From NCBI GenBank assembly GCA_964019335.1, contig OZ025655.1, positions 716,792-780,791 on the forward strand: a stretch of DNA of 64,000 nucleotides, given 5' to 3'. Below, one piece after another: positions 20,419 through 29,018 of the stretch (positions within the stretch are counted from its first letter, which is position 1; the number at the start of each line of letters is the position of its first letter). Under the pieces are notes generated by a model. That model was not told where the DNA came from. It did not search any database and saw only the letters and a program-made list of their open reading frames with translations. This DNA is from Diplonema japonicum. Lineage: Eukaryota > Euglenozoa > Diplonemea > Diplonemida > Diplonemidae. Made by a program: the position numbers and the translations under genes.

Positions 20419-21564
20419 TTAAGAATATTCTCGCTCTCTTGTGCACCGCTTGCAAGTGCACTTGAATCCATAGTCCCGCAGCGCTTCCGCTCTGGCTGCC
20501 TCGTTCTGCTCTGTGTCGACGTACGAGATGGTCAACTCTTCGCCTTGCCTTACGTCCCGCAACGCGGTGAGGCAGCACCGTGCCGACATGGCCTCGAGGG
20601 GTGTCGCGGCTTCTATCGAGGGAGTGCAGCTATGGTTGGCACAGGACTGCAGAGTGTAGTAGGCCGTCCCTATGGCAGGCTCGAAGCATGTCGTCTTCGT
20701 CAGGTCGGGCAGGGGCACACTTGGGTGGAGCTCGGCGTACTGGTGCACCGGGGATGCCACGTAGACAGTCATGTTGTTTCTCTCGTATGCGCTCATGAAC
20801 ATGCTGAAGGTCACCGGGTCAAAGAGCGCCCTGGCCACCCCGTCCCTGTCGGGGATGTGGCGCTTCAGGACTGCCCGCAGGTGACGCACAACGTACCTCA
20901 CATCCTGCTTCAGCTCTCGGACAGTGGCTTTGTTCTCGTTGACACCTTCCCACCACACCACCCGCTCGGCGGACACGTAAGGCCTGAAGGCGTGGCGCAG
21001 TGCTGCCATCCTGTCGTGGCACGGGTGGAGCGTCAGGTAGATGTGATATCGCACGAGGGTATTTGTGGACATCTTGATTGCCAGTTTGAAAGGATGCTTT
21101 TCCCCCTTGCAGTAATCGAGGAGCTTTCTGTACAAAGGGTGCCCACAGAGAGCTTGGTGGTGGTTGGCCCATGAACGGCGCTCGCAGGCCTTGCTGCAAT
21201 AATTGATCCCGCACCCATTCCTGCACTGCACCACAGAGTGCTCTGGTGTATCGGGAAGTGCCACCCTCCTCCTTACGGCCATGGACACTATCCCTTCTGC
21301 CCCAACTAAGAACTTCTGGCATTCGTCACACACCCTGCTGTCGTCCCCGCAGCTCCCAAGGGGCATTTCTGATAGCACCAACTCACCTTTCTTGATATCT
21401 CGAGCCGCAAATAGTCCTCGCCCTTGGTCACTGCTGTGCTTCACAGTGACTGTCCCAGTCCCTGCAGGGCACTGCTTTCCGATGGTTCTGAGGTACCGAG
21501 TCGCAGCGGGGTCACTTACCCACCGGCCTGTGTGGTGCAGCTGCCATTTGTTGTCGAGGCGCAT
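20419..21564 (-). CDS. SET domain protein with MYND zinc finger (SMYD-type)
   Basis: Putative protein lysine methyltransferase of 381 residues. The SET domain is split by the MYND finger, as in SMYD proteins. The N-SET part contains GRGLFAARDIKKGELVLSE (about 49-67). The zinc finger follows (CDECQKF, then CRNGCGINYCSKACERRSW and HHQALC). The C-SET part contains the NHSC motif (QSCANHSCTPSIEA), the ELTISYVD segment and a post-SET cysteine cluster, FKCTCKRC. All substrate- and SAM-binding signature motifs are present, so activity is likely. The start is set at the ATG at 21564, which follows the acceptor-like TTATCACAG by 11 nt. The ATG is only about 60 nt below the previous stop codon. Confidence 0.9.
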   Translation of the reverse strand: MRLDNKWQLHHTGRWVSDPAATRYLRTIGKQCPAGTGTVTVKHSSDQGRGLFAARDIKKGELVLSEMPLGSCGDDSRVCDECQKFLVGAEGIVSMAVRRRVALPDTPEHSVVQCRNGCGINYCSKACERRSWANHHQALCGHPLYRKLLDYCKGEKHPFKLAIKMSTNTLVRYHIYLTLHPCHDRMAALRHAFRPYVSAERVVWWEGVNENKATVRELKQDVRYVVRHLRAVLKRHIPDRDGVARALFDPVTFSMFMSAYERNNMTVYVASPVHQYAELHPSVPLPDLTKTTCFEPAIGTAYYTLQSCANHSCTPSIEAATPLEAMSARCCLTALRDVRQGEELTISYVDTEQNEAARAEALRDYGFKCTCKRCTREREYS

Positions 21565-21575
21565 CGCAAGGCCTT

Positions 21576-21600
21576 CTGTGATAATCACAAGAGCAGCTCA
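21576..21600 (-). promoter_or_regulatory. probable trans-splice acceptor for the SET/MYND gene
   Basis: The minus-strand tract GCTCTTGTGATTATCACAG ends at 21576, 11 nt before the ATG. It lies within the 58-nt gap between two same-strand genes. Confidence 0.6.
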
Positions 21601-21622
21601 GATGTCGGAAAACTATTTACTA

Positions 21623-22900
21623 CTATTTAAACTGCGCCAGATCCCGTGTGTTAGCAAGGGTAGTGGCGTACTGGGAGATCATCTCGTGCACAAGGTGCGC
21701 TAGGGAGTCGCGGTCGGAGGGGGCAAGGGTGTTGGATAGGGTTTCCGCGCCATCGTGTGGAATGACGTCTGGGATAGCAGACAGGGAGGCGACGGAGGTG
21801 GTGCGGGGGGAGAGAGGCGCCGTAGAGGCTGCGAAGAACAGCAGCCGCTGGTGGTACTCAGGAAGGAGCGAGGCCCTTGGAAATAAGCGCTTGATGTCGC
21901 TGTGAAGAGGATCGTCTCCATGGTGCTTGGGTGTCACTTGGTAGAGATTCTGTTCCGACTGCTGCATGCTGCCAATCCTCTGCAAGGCATCTTCGTCCAG
22001 CAACCGGAACCGCACCCCCTCCTCCGCCAGACCGACCATCATCTCCACCATCAGGATCGAGTTCGCAGCTTGTTCTTCGTTTTCACATTCCAACGCTTTC
22101 AGGAAGTCTATCTTCAGCCCCCCGTACCCACCGCTGCATCCCTTCTTCATGATTGCTTCTTTCAGCATTGCGACGCTTCCGCTGGTTGTCAATGCGGTAT
22201 CCCACTCGTGCTGGATTCCCCCTTTTGCATTTGCGATAACAGCGCGAACGGCCACAGTAGGCGTCCCGCTAGCGGTAACTACACAAGTATCAACATCAGA
22301 TGCCTTGTTCTGGTGTGGGTAGAGGGGTGCTACACTCCCGACCTCGTCCTTGTCGACAATGAGTACGGTGTACTCCGCAGCGCCCATGAATGGTATGATG
22401 GCAGGCACGACGTCGCTCTGCGGGATGTAGAAGCCGGGGTTCCTCTTGACGCCGAGTTCGCAGCGGGTGACCTTCTCAGCAAGGATGTTGAGATGCAGGA
22501 TCTCAGGGTAGAGCGACGGGAGCGAGCGCGTCCACGGTGAGGATACCAGCGAGGTGTGCGGGGACCCGACAAGACGCTGCAGGAACTTTGGGTTCACATG
22601 GGAGAGGACCTCCAAGTCCAGACCGCTTACGAGAATCACAACAGGGATCTCTGATGCAAGAAGCTTGCCAAGAAAAAACTCTGCAGGTCCCTCGGGCAAT
22701 AACACCTTTGTTTCCACATTCATGGTGTCAAAATCAAACACTAAAGTCACTCCAACCCACTCTCCTTCCCCTTTCAAGCTTCCCCGTACCCTTTCCATCT
22801 TCCTCCGAAGCAGTTCTTCTTCCGCCTCCTGTACCTCTACTTGAAGCTGTGCCAGCCTTGTAGTCAGGTATGTCATGCTCAGCTTGTCGTTGGGCGGCAT
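21623..22900 (-). CDS. hypothetical protein, 425 residues
   Basis: Not recognised. The start MPPNDKLSM at 22900 follows an acceptor-like CCTCCTCAG by about 30 nt. Residues 8-40 form a short coiled coil (LAQLQVEVQEAEEELLRRKMER). The body alternates hydrophobic strands and helices (GVTLVFDFDTMNV, IPVVILVSGLDLEVL, AEYTVLIVDKDEVG), suggesting a soluble alpha/beta fold, and the last 100 residues are Ser/Thr/Pro-rich. No catalytic motif was identified. The frame stays open upstream to 23173, but that extension (hydrophobic, low complexity) has no coding character. The stop is 58 nt from the next ATG. Confidence 0.75.
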   Translation of the reverse strand: MPPNDKLSMTYLTTRLAQLQVEVQEAEEELLRRKMERVRGSLKGEGEWVGVTLVFDFDTMNVETKVLLPEGPAEFFLGKLLASEIPVVILVSGLDLEVLSHVNPKFLQRLVGSPHTSLVSSPWTRSLPSLYPEILHLNILAEKVTRCELGVKRNPGFYIPQSDVVPAIIPFMGAAEYTVLIVDKDEVGSVAPLYPHQNKASDVDTCVVTASGTPTVAVRAVIANAKGGIQHEWDTALTTSGSVAMLKEAIMKKGCSGGYGGLKIDFLKALECENEEQAANSILMVEMMVGLAEEGVRFRLLDEDALQRIGSMQQSEQNLYQVTPKHHGDDPLHSDIKRLFPRASLLPEYHQRLLFFAASTAPLSPRTTSVASLSAIPDVIPHDGAETLSNTLAPSDRDSLAHLVHEMISQYATTLANTRDLAQFK

Positions 22901-23412
22901 TGCGAAAAACGTGTAAATGTTGCAATGCTGAGGAGGGTGATGATGTTGAAGAAGTAAGAGGAACAAGGGTAGTGGAGTAGGTGTAAAACAGAAGGGAATA
23001 AAAAAAGAAATATATGCAGGCAAGTTAATTATTTGTGCGCAACAGCTCCACCGAAGAAAATGAATTATCAGGAGAGTATACATCCGCCTGCTACCCAGTA
23101 GGGACGCAGGAAATGGAATATTAAGAGAAGAAATATTGTTTGATGCACTGCTGGTGGGAGGTGAGACGTTCATTTAACAGTGCAACCAACGAAAAGGATA
23201 TCCTCGAGAAAGGAAAGGGAAGCGACCCAAAAGCTGAATAAAATGAATGGGAGAAAGGTCTCTCACCAGAACTAAAGAAAGTACGGGCCCTTTTCATGGG
23301 TGAAATAATAATTCAAAAAAAAGGGGGGGGGAGGACAATTCGATGAAATCTCAGTGTGCAGAACACTGAAACAGAGTTTTGTTCGATTGCTTTAGTAATG
23401 CGGTTGGAATGT
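22901..23412. other. intergenic region
   Basis: About 510 nt between the Band-7 gene stop and the next start. Contains an acceptor-like CCTCCTCAG near 22932 and a short A/G run near 23310. No gene or RNA was recognised. Confidence 0.7.
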
Positions 23413-24837
23413 TCATGGAATAAAAAGTAGAGTGTTCGTGGCTGTGAGGCTGCCACCCATCTTTTTGAGCCTCTCCAGCTCTAAGGCCACGGGCGAGGAC
23501 TGAATGATATTAGCAGCAGTTCTGTTACCTGCTGCTTGTGTCTCGGCACGGGCAGCGGCAGCGCGCTCCAAGATGAGCGAAGCTTCAGCCTCTGCTTGCG
23601 CACGGACAACATCGACGATGGATGTCGCTAAGGAAGTGACTCGCAGTGCAGCAGCTTTGCCATGTGCTATGGTTTTCTCCCTGCGTGCTTTGGCGGCAGC
23701 AATGGCACCAGCAACCATCTTGTCCGCCATTTCATTCGACTCTTGCACCACGTTCACAATGTTAAGGGACACCAGCTCCACACCGTAGGCCTCTGTACTG
23801 GCATTTGCGTTCTGCAGCGCACCCACACCCTCTGTGTTGGCCTTCTGCACCAACGCCGCCACCGACAGCCCGTCTGCAAACTGCACCTTGCCCACAAACC
23901 ACGACAGCGACGCCTCTGCCTGCCGCAGTATGTTGTTGTGCAGCCTGCCGCACTTCCCCATCGTCTCGGCACCGTGCTTCGCCGCCAACCCCACATCGAC
24001 GATGTGCCACATGACGGTGGCCTGCACCTTGAGGGCTATGTTGTCACTTGTCAGCATCGCAGCGTCCTGCAGGTCATCCGTTTCGTATTTGGTGCTGAGG
24101 AACATCTGGAACTTGTGGTTCTTGTGTTTCAAGAGGTGCATCATGCCACCCTCCATGACCTCCTGTTTCCCGTTGTTCTGTGTGACGGCGACATAACCCT
24201 CGTTGACAGTGAGGAGGGTGAAGGGGCCGAGGGGGATCACAGGTTTGTCGAGGGTGATGGACTCCTTGAAGCGTAGGGTAGAGTTCTTCCATTGGTGGAA
24301 GCCAGGGGGGAGAAGCACAGGGTTGCCCTTGTCGAGGGCGAGGCCGATGCAGCCCTGCTCGACGACAGCGACGGACCAGTCACCCCACTGCAGGGAAGAG
24401 GACAGGTCAAGAGGGCCGTGTGTCGTGATGAATGGGGAGAAGTAACAGTGCGGGCCTTCGCCTGCAAGGAGGAATTCCCCACTACCGTCTTTGATCTTCA
24501 TAACGTGGCCTGAAGGAACCTCAAAGGTAGTTAGAAACAAGCTGAACAGGTTGCATGATGCCCTCAGGCACCAGTTCTTCCACCCACTTGAGTTGGCCCT
24601 CAGGAACTCCTCCCTGTGCCTTGCTGATATTTGTGCCTCTACATTGTCCCCATGACCTACTCTGTACTTACACTCGAGTAGCCCAGCTTTCGACAACACC
24701 TTATAGCAAGGCATGTCTTCAAACCGCCCCCCTGCTGTGTTTATGGTCACCATTTCCTTGATGTACAAGGGCTCCGTTTCACACACAGTCCCACGAGGGT
24801 CGTTCAAGACTTCACTTCTTTTGCTGTTTGTTGTCAT
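23413..24837 (-). CDS. SPFH/Band-7 domain protein (prohibitin/flotillin superfamily)
   Basis: Protein of 474 residues. The N-terminal 100 residues are not typical of the family. Residues about 150-330 form the SPFH core with short strands and LTSDNIALKVQATVMWHIVD, the characteristic central motif. Residues 370-450 are a long Ala/Glu/Arg-rich helix (AEAEASLILERAAAARAE) as in flotillin and stomatin oligomers. No convincing N-terminal membrane anchor is present, so peripheral or cytosolic membrane association is inferred. The closest style is that of large protist Band-7 proteins. An acceptor-like CCTCAG lies 18 nt before the ATG. Confidence 0.8.
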   Translation of the reverse strand: MTTNSKRSEVLNDPRGTVCETEPLYIKEMVTINTAGGRFEDMPCYKVLSKAGLLECKYRVGHGDNVEAQISARHREEFLRANSSGWKNWCLRASCNLFSLFLTTFEVPSGHVMKIKDGSGEFLLAGEGPHCYFSPFITTHGPLDLSSSLQWGDWSVAVVEQGCIGLALDKGNPVLLPPGFHQWKNSTLRFKESITLDKPVIPLGPFTLLTVNEGYVAVTQNNGKQEVMEGGMMHLLKHKNHKFQMFLSTKYETDDLQDAAMLTSDNIALKVQATVMWHIVDVGLAAKHGAETMGKCGRLHNNILRQAEASLSWFVGKVQFADGLSVAALVQKANTEGVGALQNANASTEAYGVELVSLNIVNVVQESNEMADKMVAGAIAAAKARREKTIAHGKAAALRVTSLATSIVDVVRAQAEAEASLILERAAAARAETQAAGNRTAANIIQSSPVALELERLKKMGGSLTATNTLLFIP

Positions 24838-25646
24838 CTTCTTTTTAAAGTGCTGAGGTATTTCTTACTTCAGGTGTTGTTACATACAAAAGAAATGGGG
24901 CGTTCTTTTTTTTTTTTAACGATTTTTTTTTAATAAAGGTTTAAAAAAAAATGGGGGGGGACGGGATACATGAGTGCAAAAGAGGAAAGTAAAAAAAAGG
25001 GGGGGGAGAAGAAAAAAAATAAGGGGTAAGAGGGGGGAAACCAATTATTATGATTAGAGATCAGGCCCGTACACTTGAAGAAGGAAGGGAGAGGGGGGCG
25101 ATATGTTTTTTTATCCCCCTCCCCTTCAGCCTTCCCGTGTATGTACACGGAGCAAAGCATGAAAGCATGAGGATAGACTGGATGAAAGGGGGAAAAGGGG
25201 AGAGGGGACAAGCAAGGGAAAGCCCCTGCGTTATCTGTATTTATGGGTCCCCCCATGGCACCCCCCCCCTTTCCCCCCCCGCTTTTTCTTTTTTTTTGTG
25301 TTGAGAGCCAGAACTACTTTTTTTTCCCGCCGAGTAGCGGTTTCTTTGTACCTGCTCTTTCTTGAGGGATCTTTTTTCGCCCCCAGCCCCCCCCCCCAAA
25401 AAAAACGTTCTCCCCTGGAATTTAAATAGATTGAACTGCACGAGTGAGAATAAAAAGAGGGAGAACGGTATTCCCTCCCTTTCTTTTTTTTTCCCTCCTT
25501 TTTTTTTTCATTTTCCACTTTCTCCTCCCTTCAAAAGAAAAAGGAAGGGAAAAAAAAGAAACATAGCCAGACACTGAGGTTCTTATATAATTTTTTTTTT
25601 AATTTTTTTTTAATTTTTTTTTTTACTTTTTTTAAAAACTTTTTTA

Positions 25647-25693
<47 letters not shown>

Positions 25694-26677
25694 TTTTTAA
25701 CTTTTTTTTATTTTTTTGTTGTCTTTTTTTTTTTTTTTTTTTTTATACTTTTTTTTTTTTACTTTTTTTTTTTTTTAAAAACCGCTTCATCTCTACAGTA
25801 TTCGAGGCTTTTTGCTAGGAAAAGAAGAAAAAGAGTCGGTCCTTAGCAATTGTTTTGGATCTGTTTGCACTACCTCTTTTTTTTCTTCAAAAAAACTGCA
25901 GAATCCACGAACACTTTCAAAGATGATGCAATCTCTCTTTTTTTTTTTCTCTCTCTTGGATGGGCTCCACCATATCCCCTTCCCCCCACCCTTCATATCA
26001 TTTTCTTAGGAACTAGCGGTTAGTGGCCAGGGGATAGTGAGTGAATGTAGGGAGGGGAGGGAGGGGGGGACATAACATAAGGATAGGCCTTTTCTCACAA
26101 TATCCAATAAGGAGGGGCATGGTGGTAGGCAAAAAATAAAATGAATGAGTGCGCCTTTAGTACCCCCCCCCCCCCCCAAGCTCTTCCCTTGTTTCTTCTT
26201 CAAAAAAGAAAATGAGTGACCCCTTGTTCTTAAAAACCCTCTACTTCTTCGCTCTCTTTTCTCCGGAAAACAAAATCAAACATGCCTTTTTTTATTTTTT
26301 TTTTAGCTTTTTCTTCTCCCCTTGTTTTTCTTTTTTTCGAGAAGGAGGGTGGGGGGGGGGTTTTTTGAAGGAAAAAAAGGAGGGGGACTGGGGGGGGGGG
26401 GGGGGGGGGGGAGGTTCAATAAACGGGGAGGGAGGTGTGGTGGTTTCAACCGGAGGAAAAAAAAAAGGAAGGGGGAAATAATAAAGTATATCTTTTCTGT
26501 TAACGTATGCTCTGTCTCCCCTCCCCCAATTCTTTTTTTCTTCTTTTTTTCCTCTCTCATTTATGTTTACTTCTCTTTCTACAGAATCCGTACAGCTCGA
26601 AACAGTTCACCACAAGTTGATTCGTGTTTTTAGAATTTCCCTGTAATTTTATTTTTTCTTCCCCATCCCCGCTTTTT
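24838..26677. other. homopolymer-rich spacer
   Basis: About 1.8 kb of intergenic DNA. It holds a block of repeated T runs separated by AA or AC at 25590-25776, G runs near 26348-26411 and C runs near 26162-26177. Translations are low-complexity. No gene was recognised. Confidence 0.75.
25590..25776. repeat. poly-T block with TTTA/ACTTT interruptions
   Basis: About 190 nt made almost entirely of T runs of 6 to 40 nt broken by short AA, AAAA, AC or AAC units, giving a degenerate T(n)AC pattern. Confidence 0.85.
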
Positions 26678-27502
26678 TCATACCCTAGGCTCCAACCTAA
26701 TCATAAAGTATCGATAGAATTTCAATGTCTCTTGAGGGACAAGTTTGAAGGTGGCAACCTTTTGGGAGTCGTTAAGAGATGGGTCGCTTTGATGCTTGGA
26801 GAGGATATCCCATTTGTAGTTGTCGTCAGACCCTCGGAGGGACCAGGATCGCATGAAAGATGAATTCGAATCTGAGGAGTGAGAGATGCTGTACTGGTAG
26901 GGAAGAACCTCCCAGTCGGTGAAGTCAAAGGCAACGTATGCCTTCACCGGCCCATCTTTGCCGTCGGGACGTTCAGGGCGTTCGTTAATCGTCGCGAAAT
27001 TGCAATCTGTGCCAAACGAAGCGCTCAGCACATGCGAGATGTCCCCCTGTCCTGTTGAGGAAGCAGATGCATTTATCAGCCCGTCCTTGTATGGGTTTGT
27101 CCAGTACCGCTTCCCACCGTTTGTGGCTATGTATGCAACAACACCTTTGTTCGCTTGCAGAACTGTGTCGTCTGGTTTCAGCTCCTCTGCCACAAACGGG
27201 AAGTTCTCCAGCTTGTCCTCCCATTGCTCTCTGAACCCTTTTGGGGTCTGTTTCAGTTGCTGTTTGAATATTTTCTTCCCGCTTGCGCACGTCACTACCG
27301 CGACGCCCCTCTTCTTGTCCTCGTCGTCCCCGTCCCATATCCTGTCGCTCTTTGTCAGTGTCGCTGCTGAGCTATACTTGCTCTGGCCCCTCCCACGTTT
27401 TGTTATGGGTTGTGGCGAGTCCGACCTTGCCCTCTTCTCATCGCTTTTCATCTCCACCGCCATGCGTGGTTGCCGCTCTGGGCTCACCATGTCCATGCGC
27501 AT
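26678..27502 (-). CDS. protein with C-terminal galactose-binding (F5/8-like) domain
   Basis: Protein of 274 residues. The first 60 residues are basic and disordered (KRARSDSPQPITKRGRGQSK). The C-terminal half, about 120-272, resembles the F5/8-type galactose-binding fold found in HECTD1, BTB and other intracellular proteins. Key segments are YWTNPYKDGLINASASS near its start, then MRSWSLRGSDDNYKWDILSK, in which the strand, turn and W.IL pattern match the family, and KFYRYFMIRL near the end. These domains usually recruit partners or substrates rather than catalyse. The ATG at 27502 is 57 nt from the previous stop, with AAACAG and AATCAG acceptor candidates between. No signal peptide. Confidence 0.65.
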   Translation of the reverse strand: MRMDMVSPERQPRMAVEMKSDEKRARSDSPQPITKRGRGQSKYSSAATLTKSDRIWDGDDEDKKRGVAVVTCASGKKIFKQQLKQTPKGFREQWEDKLENFPFVAEELKPDDTVLQANKGVVAYIATNGGKRYWTNPYKDGLINASASSTGQGDISHVLSASFGTDCNFATINERPERPDGKDGPVKAYVAFDFTDWEVLPYQYSISHSSDSNSSFMRSWSLRGSDDNYKWDILSKHQSDPSLNDSQKVATFKLVPQETLKFYRYFMIRLEPRV

Positions 27503-27559
27503 CTTCGACCGTCCTGCCGTTGTCTTGGCATCTGATTTCCGTGACTTTGGTTCCCTGTT

Positions 27560-28789
27560 TTAATGTGTTTTGTGTGGGTTTGTAACGAATGCATACTTGC
27601 AGTCGGGCGACGACTTCCTCTTGTTGCCGCTGGGGCGGGTCTCCTCTGTTCCTATGAGCATCGTCTTCAAGCCGTCAACAGCGTTCGATGCAACGGATCG
27701 CCTTTCCTCCCTTCTCTTCTCTCGCCTTCTTCTGTCCTTCTCCCTGTCCCTGTCTCTGTCCCTTTCGCGGTCCTTATCCCTATCTCTATCTCTTTCTCTG
27801 TCCCTATCCCTTTCTCTATCTCTATCACGATCCCTGTCTCTCTCTCTGTCCCTATCCCTGTCACGGTCCCTCCTCCTCCCTTCTTGTGAGTTCGATCTCC
27901 TGCGCTTGTCCCGCTTGTCGTCGTCGTCTTTCACAGCAGGCGATGGGACAGCATCCCTGTCTCTGGGGGGAGTCACACCGTCTTCCTGTGTGGTGTGGGT
28001 GTGATAGTTGTTATTTCTATGGGCACATACCACAGGAGAGTCCCTCAGCTTCCTTGCGGCGATGAGATGCGGGGGCAGCACGGGTCCCTCTGTAACTGCC
28101 TCATTCACTTTGACAGGAGACGGCAGTGCAGCAGGCGGCAGTGGAGCAGGTGACGGTTGAGGAGTGATTGTGGATGCTTTGGAAGGCGTGAGGGGCGAGG
28201 GGGGCTCTGCGCTTCCTTTCCCCCTCATGGCCTCTTTCTGCTTGAGCTTCTTCTTCATCAACTCGAGGTTGTTTTGGAGGTCCTTCAGGGACTCTTTTTT
28301 TTGCAGCATTTGTTTCCGTTTCGCAACCTGCGCAGCTCTCTCTTTCTTGGAGCGCTCTTCTGCTTCGAGTTTCTTTTTTTCTTCGGATTTCTTTCTTTCC
28401 TGCTCGGCCTCGCGTCTCAGGGTTGAGATGTTTTCCCCGTCGCCGAGTTCCAAGAGGTCGAGATCGAGGGTGTTGCACGCAGTGCAGATGTTGTCCAGTA
28501 TCGAGTTGACTTGTGTGCAGTCCTCACATTCCCATTGGGTGCCGGAGTGCTTCTTCTTCGCACGCTTGTGCGCTTTCTTCCTGCTGCCAAAAATCACCAC
28601 CAACGAGTTGAACAAAGCTGGCTGATCGGCATAGTCATCTTCACTCAGCACGCTGTCCCAGTCCGAACTCAGCGCATCATCATCCTCCACACCCTGCGCT
28701 ACCATCTCTGGCGAGTTACTCTGCGCATCAACCGCATCAGGCGCTTCCCTCGCCGCTTCTACACCCATACACTCATCCTCCACGCTCAT
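27560..28789 (-). CDS. RanBP2-type zinc-finger protein with RD/RE-rich tail, two exons
   Basis: Protein of about 394 residues after splicing. Residues about 85-107 (WECEDCTQVNSILDNICTAC) form a RanBP2-type C4 zinc finger, a module that binds single-stranded RNA or ubiquitin. A coiled coil (about 125-185, Glu/Lys-rich), a Pro-rich segment and a long alternating Arg-Asp/Arg-Glu tract follow. Such RD/RE tracts are typical of U1-70K and other splicing factors, so a nuclear RNA-processing role is inferred. A 45-nt sequence at 27986-28030 starts GTATGT and ends CACAG. It is in frame without stops, so it could be retained (adding 15 residues), but its GTAT...CACAG form and CA-rich body match the other introns. 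Confidence 0.75.
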   Translation of the reverse strand: MSVEDECMGVEAAREAPDAVDAQSNSPEMVAQGVEDDDALSSDWDSVLSEDDYADQPALFNSLVVIFGSRKKAHKRAKKKHSGTQWECEDCTQVNSILDNICTACNTLDLDLLELGDGENISTLRREAEQERKKSEEKKKLEAEERSKKERAAQVAKRKQMLQKKESLKDLQNNLELMKKKLKQKEAMRGKGSAEPPSPLTPSKASTITPQPSPAPLPPAALPSPVKVNEAVTEGPVLPPHLIAARKLRDSPVVCAHRNNNYHTHTTQEDGVTPPRDRDAVPSPAVKDDDDKRDKRRRSNSQEGRRRDRDRDRDRERDRDRDRDRERDRDRERDRDRDKDRERDRDRDREKDRRRREKRREERRSVASNAVDGLKTMLIGTEETRPSGNKRKSSPDCKYAFVTNPHKTH

Positions 28790-29018
28790 CCCTTATCGCG
28801 GCCCAACAAGAATAAAAGGCTTTTGTTCCCTCTTAAAACAGTTGAAGGAATGGGGTGGGTGGGGTGGGGGTTGATTCCTGTGGTGGTAATAAGCATCGGA
28901 CCATATAAACTGAGAAGGGAAAAAATGGGGAAAAAAAAGGGAAAAGAAAAAAAAGGACTTAACTTTAAAGCGCATTGCGCGCGAGTGTTGTTGCTAGGGA
29001 TGTCGAAGTAGAAAAATC

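Noticed and set aside
22901-23173. N-terminal extension of the 425-residue protein
   Set aside because: Hydrophobic, low-complexity, and separated from the chosen ATG by an acceptor-like CCTCCTCAG.
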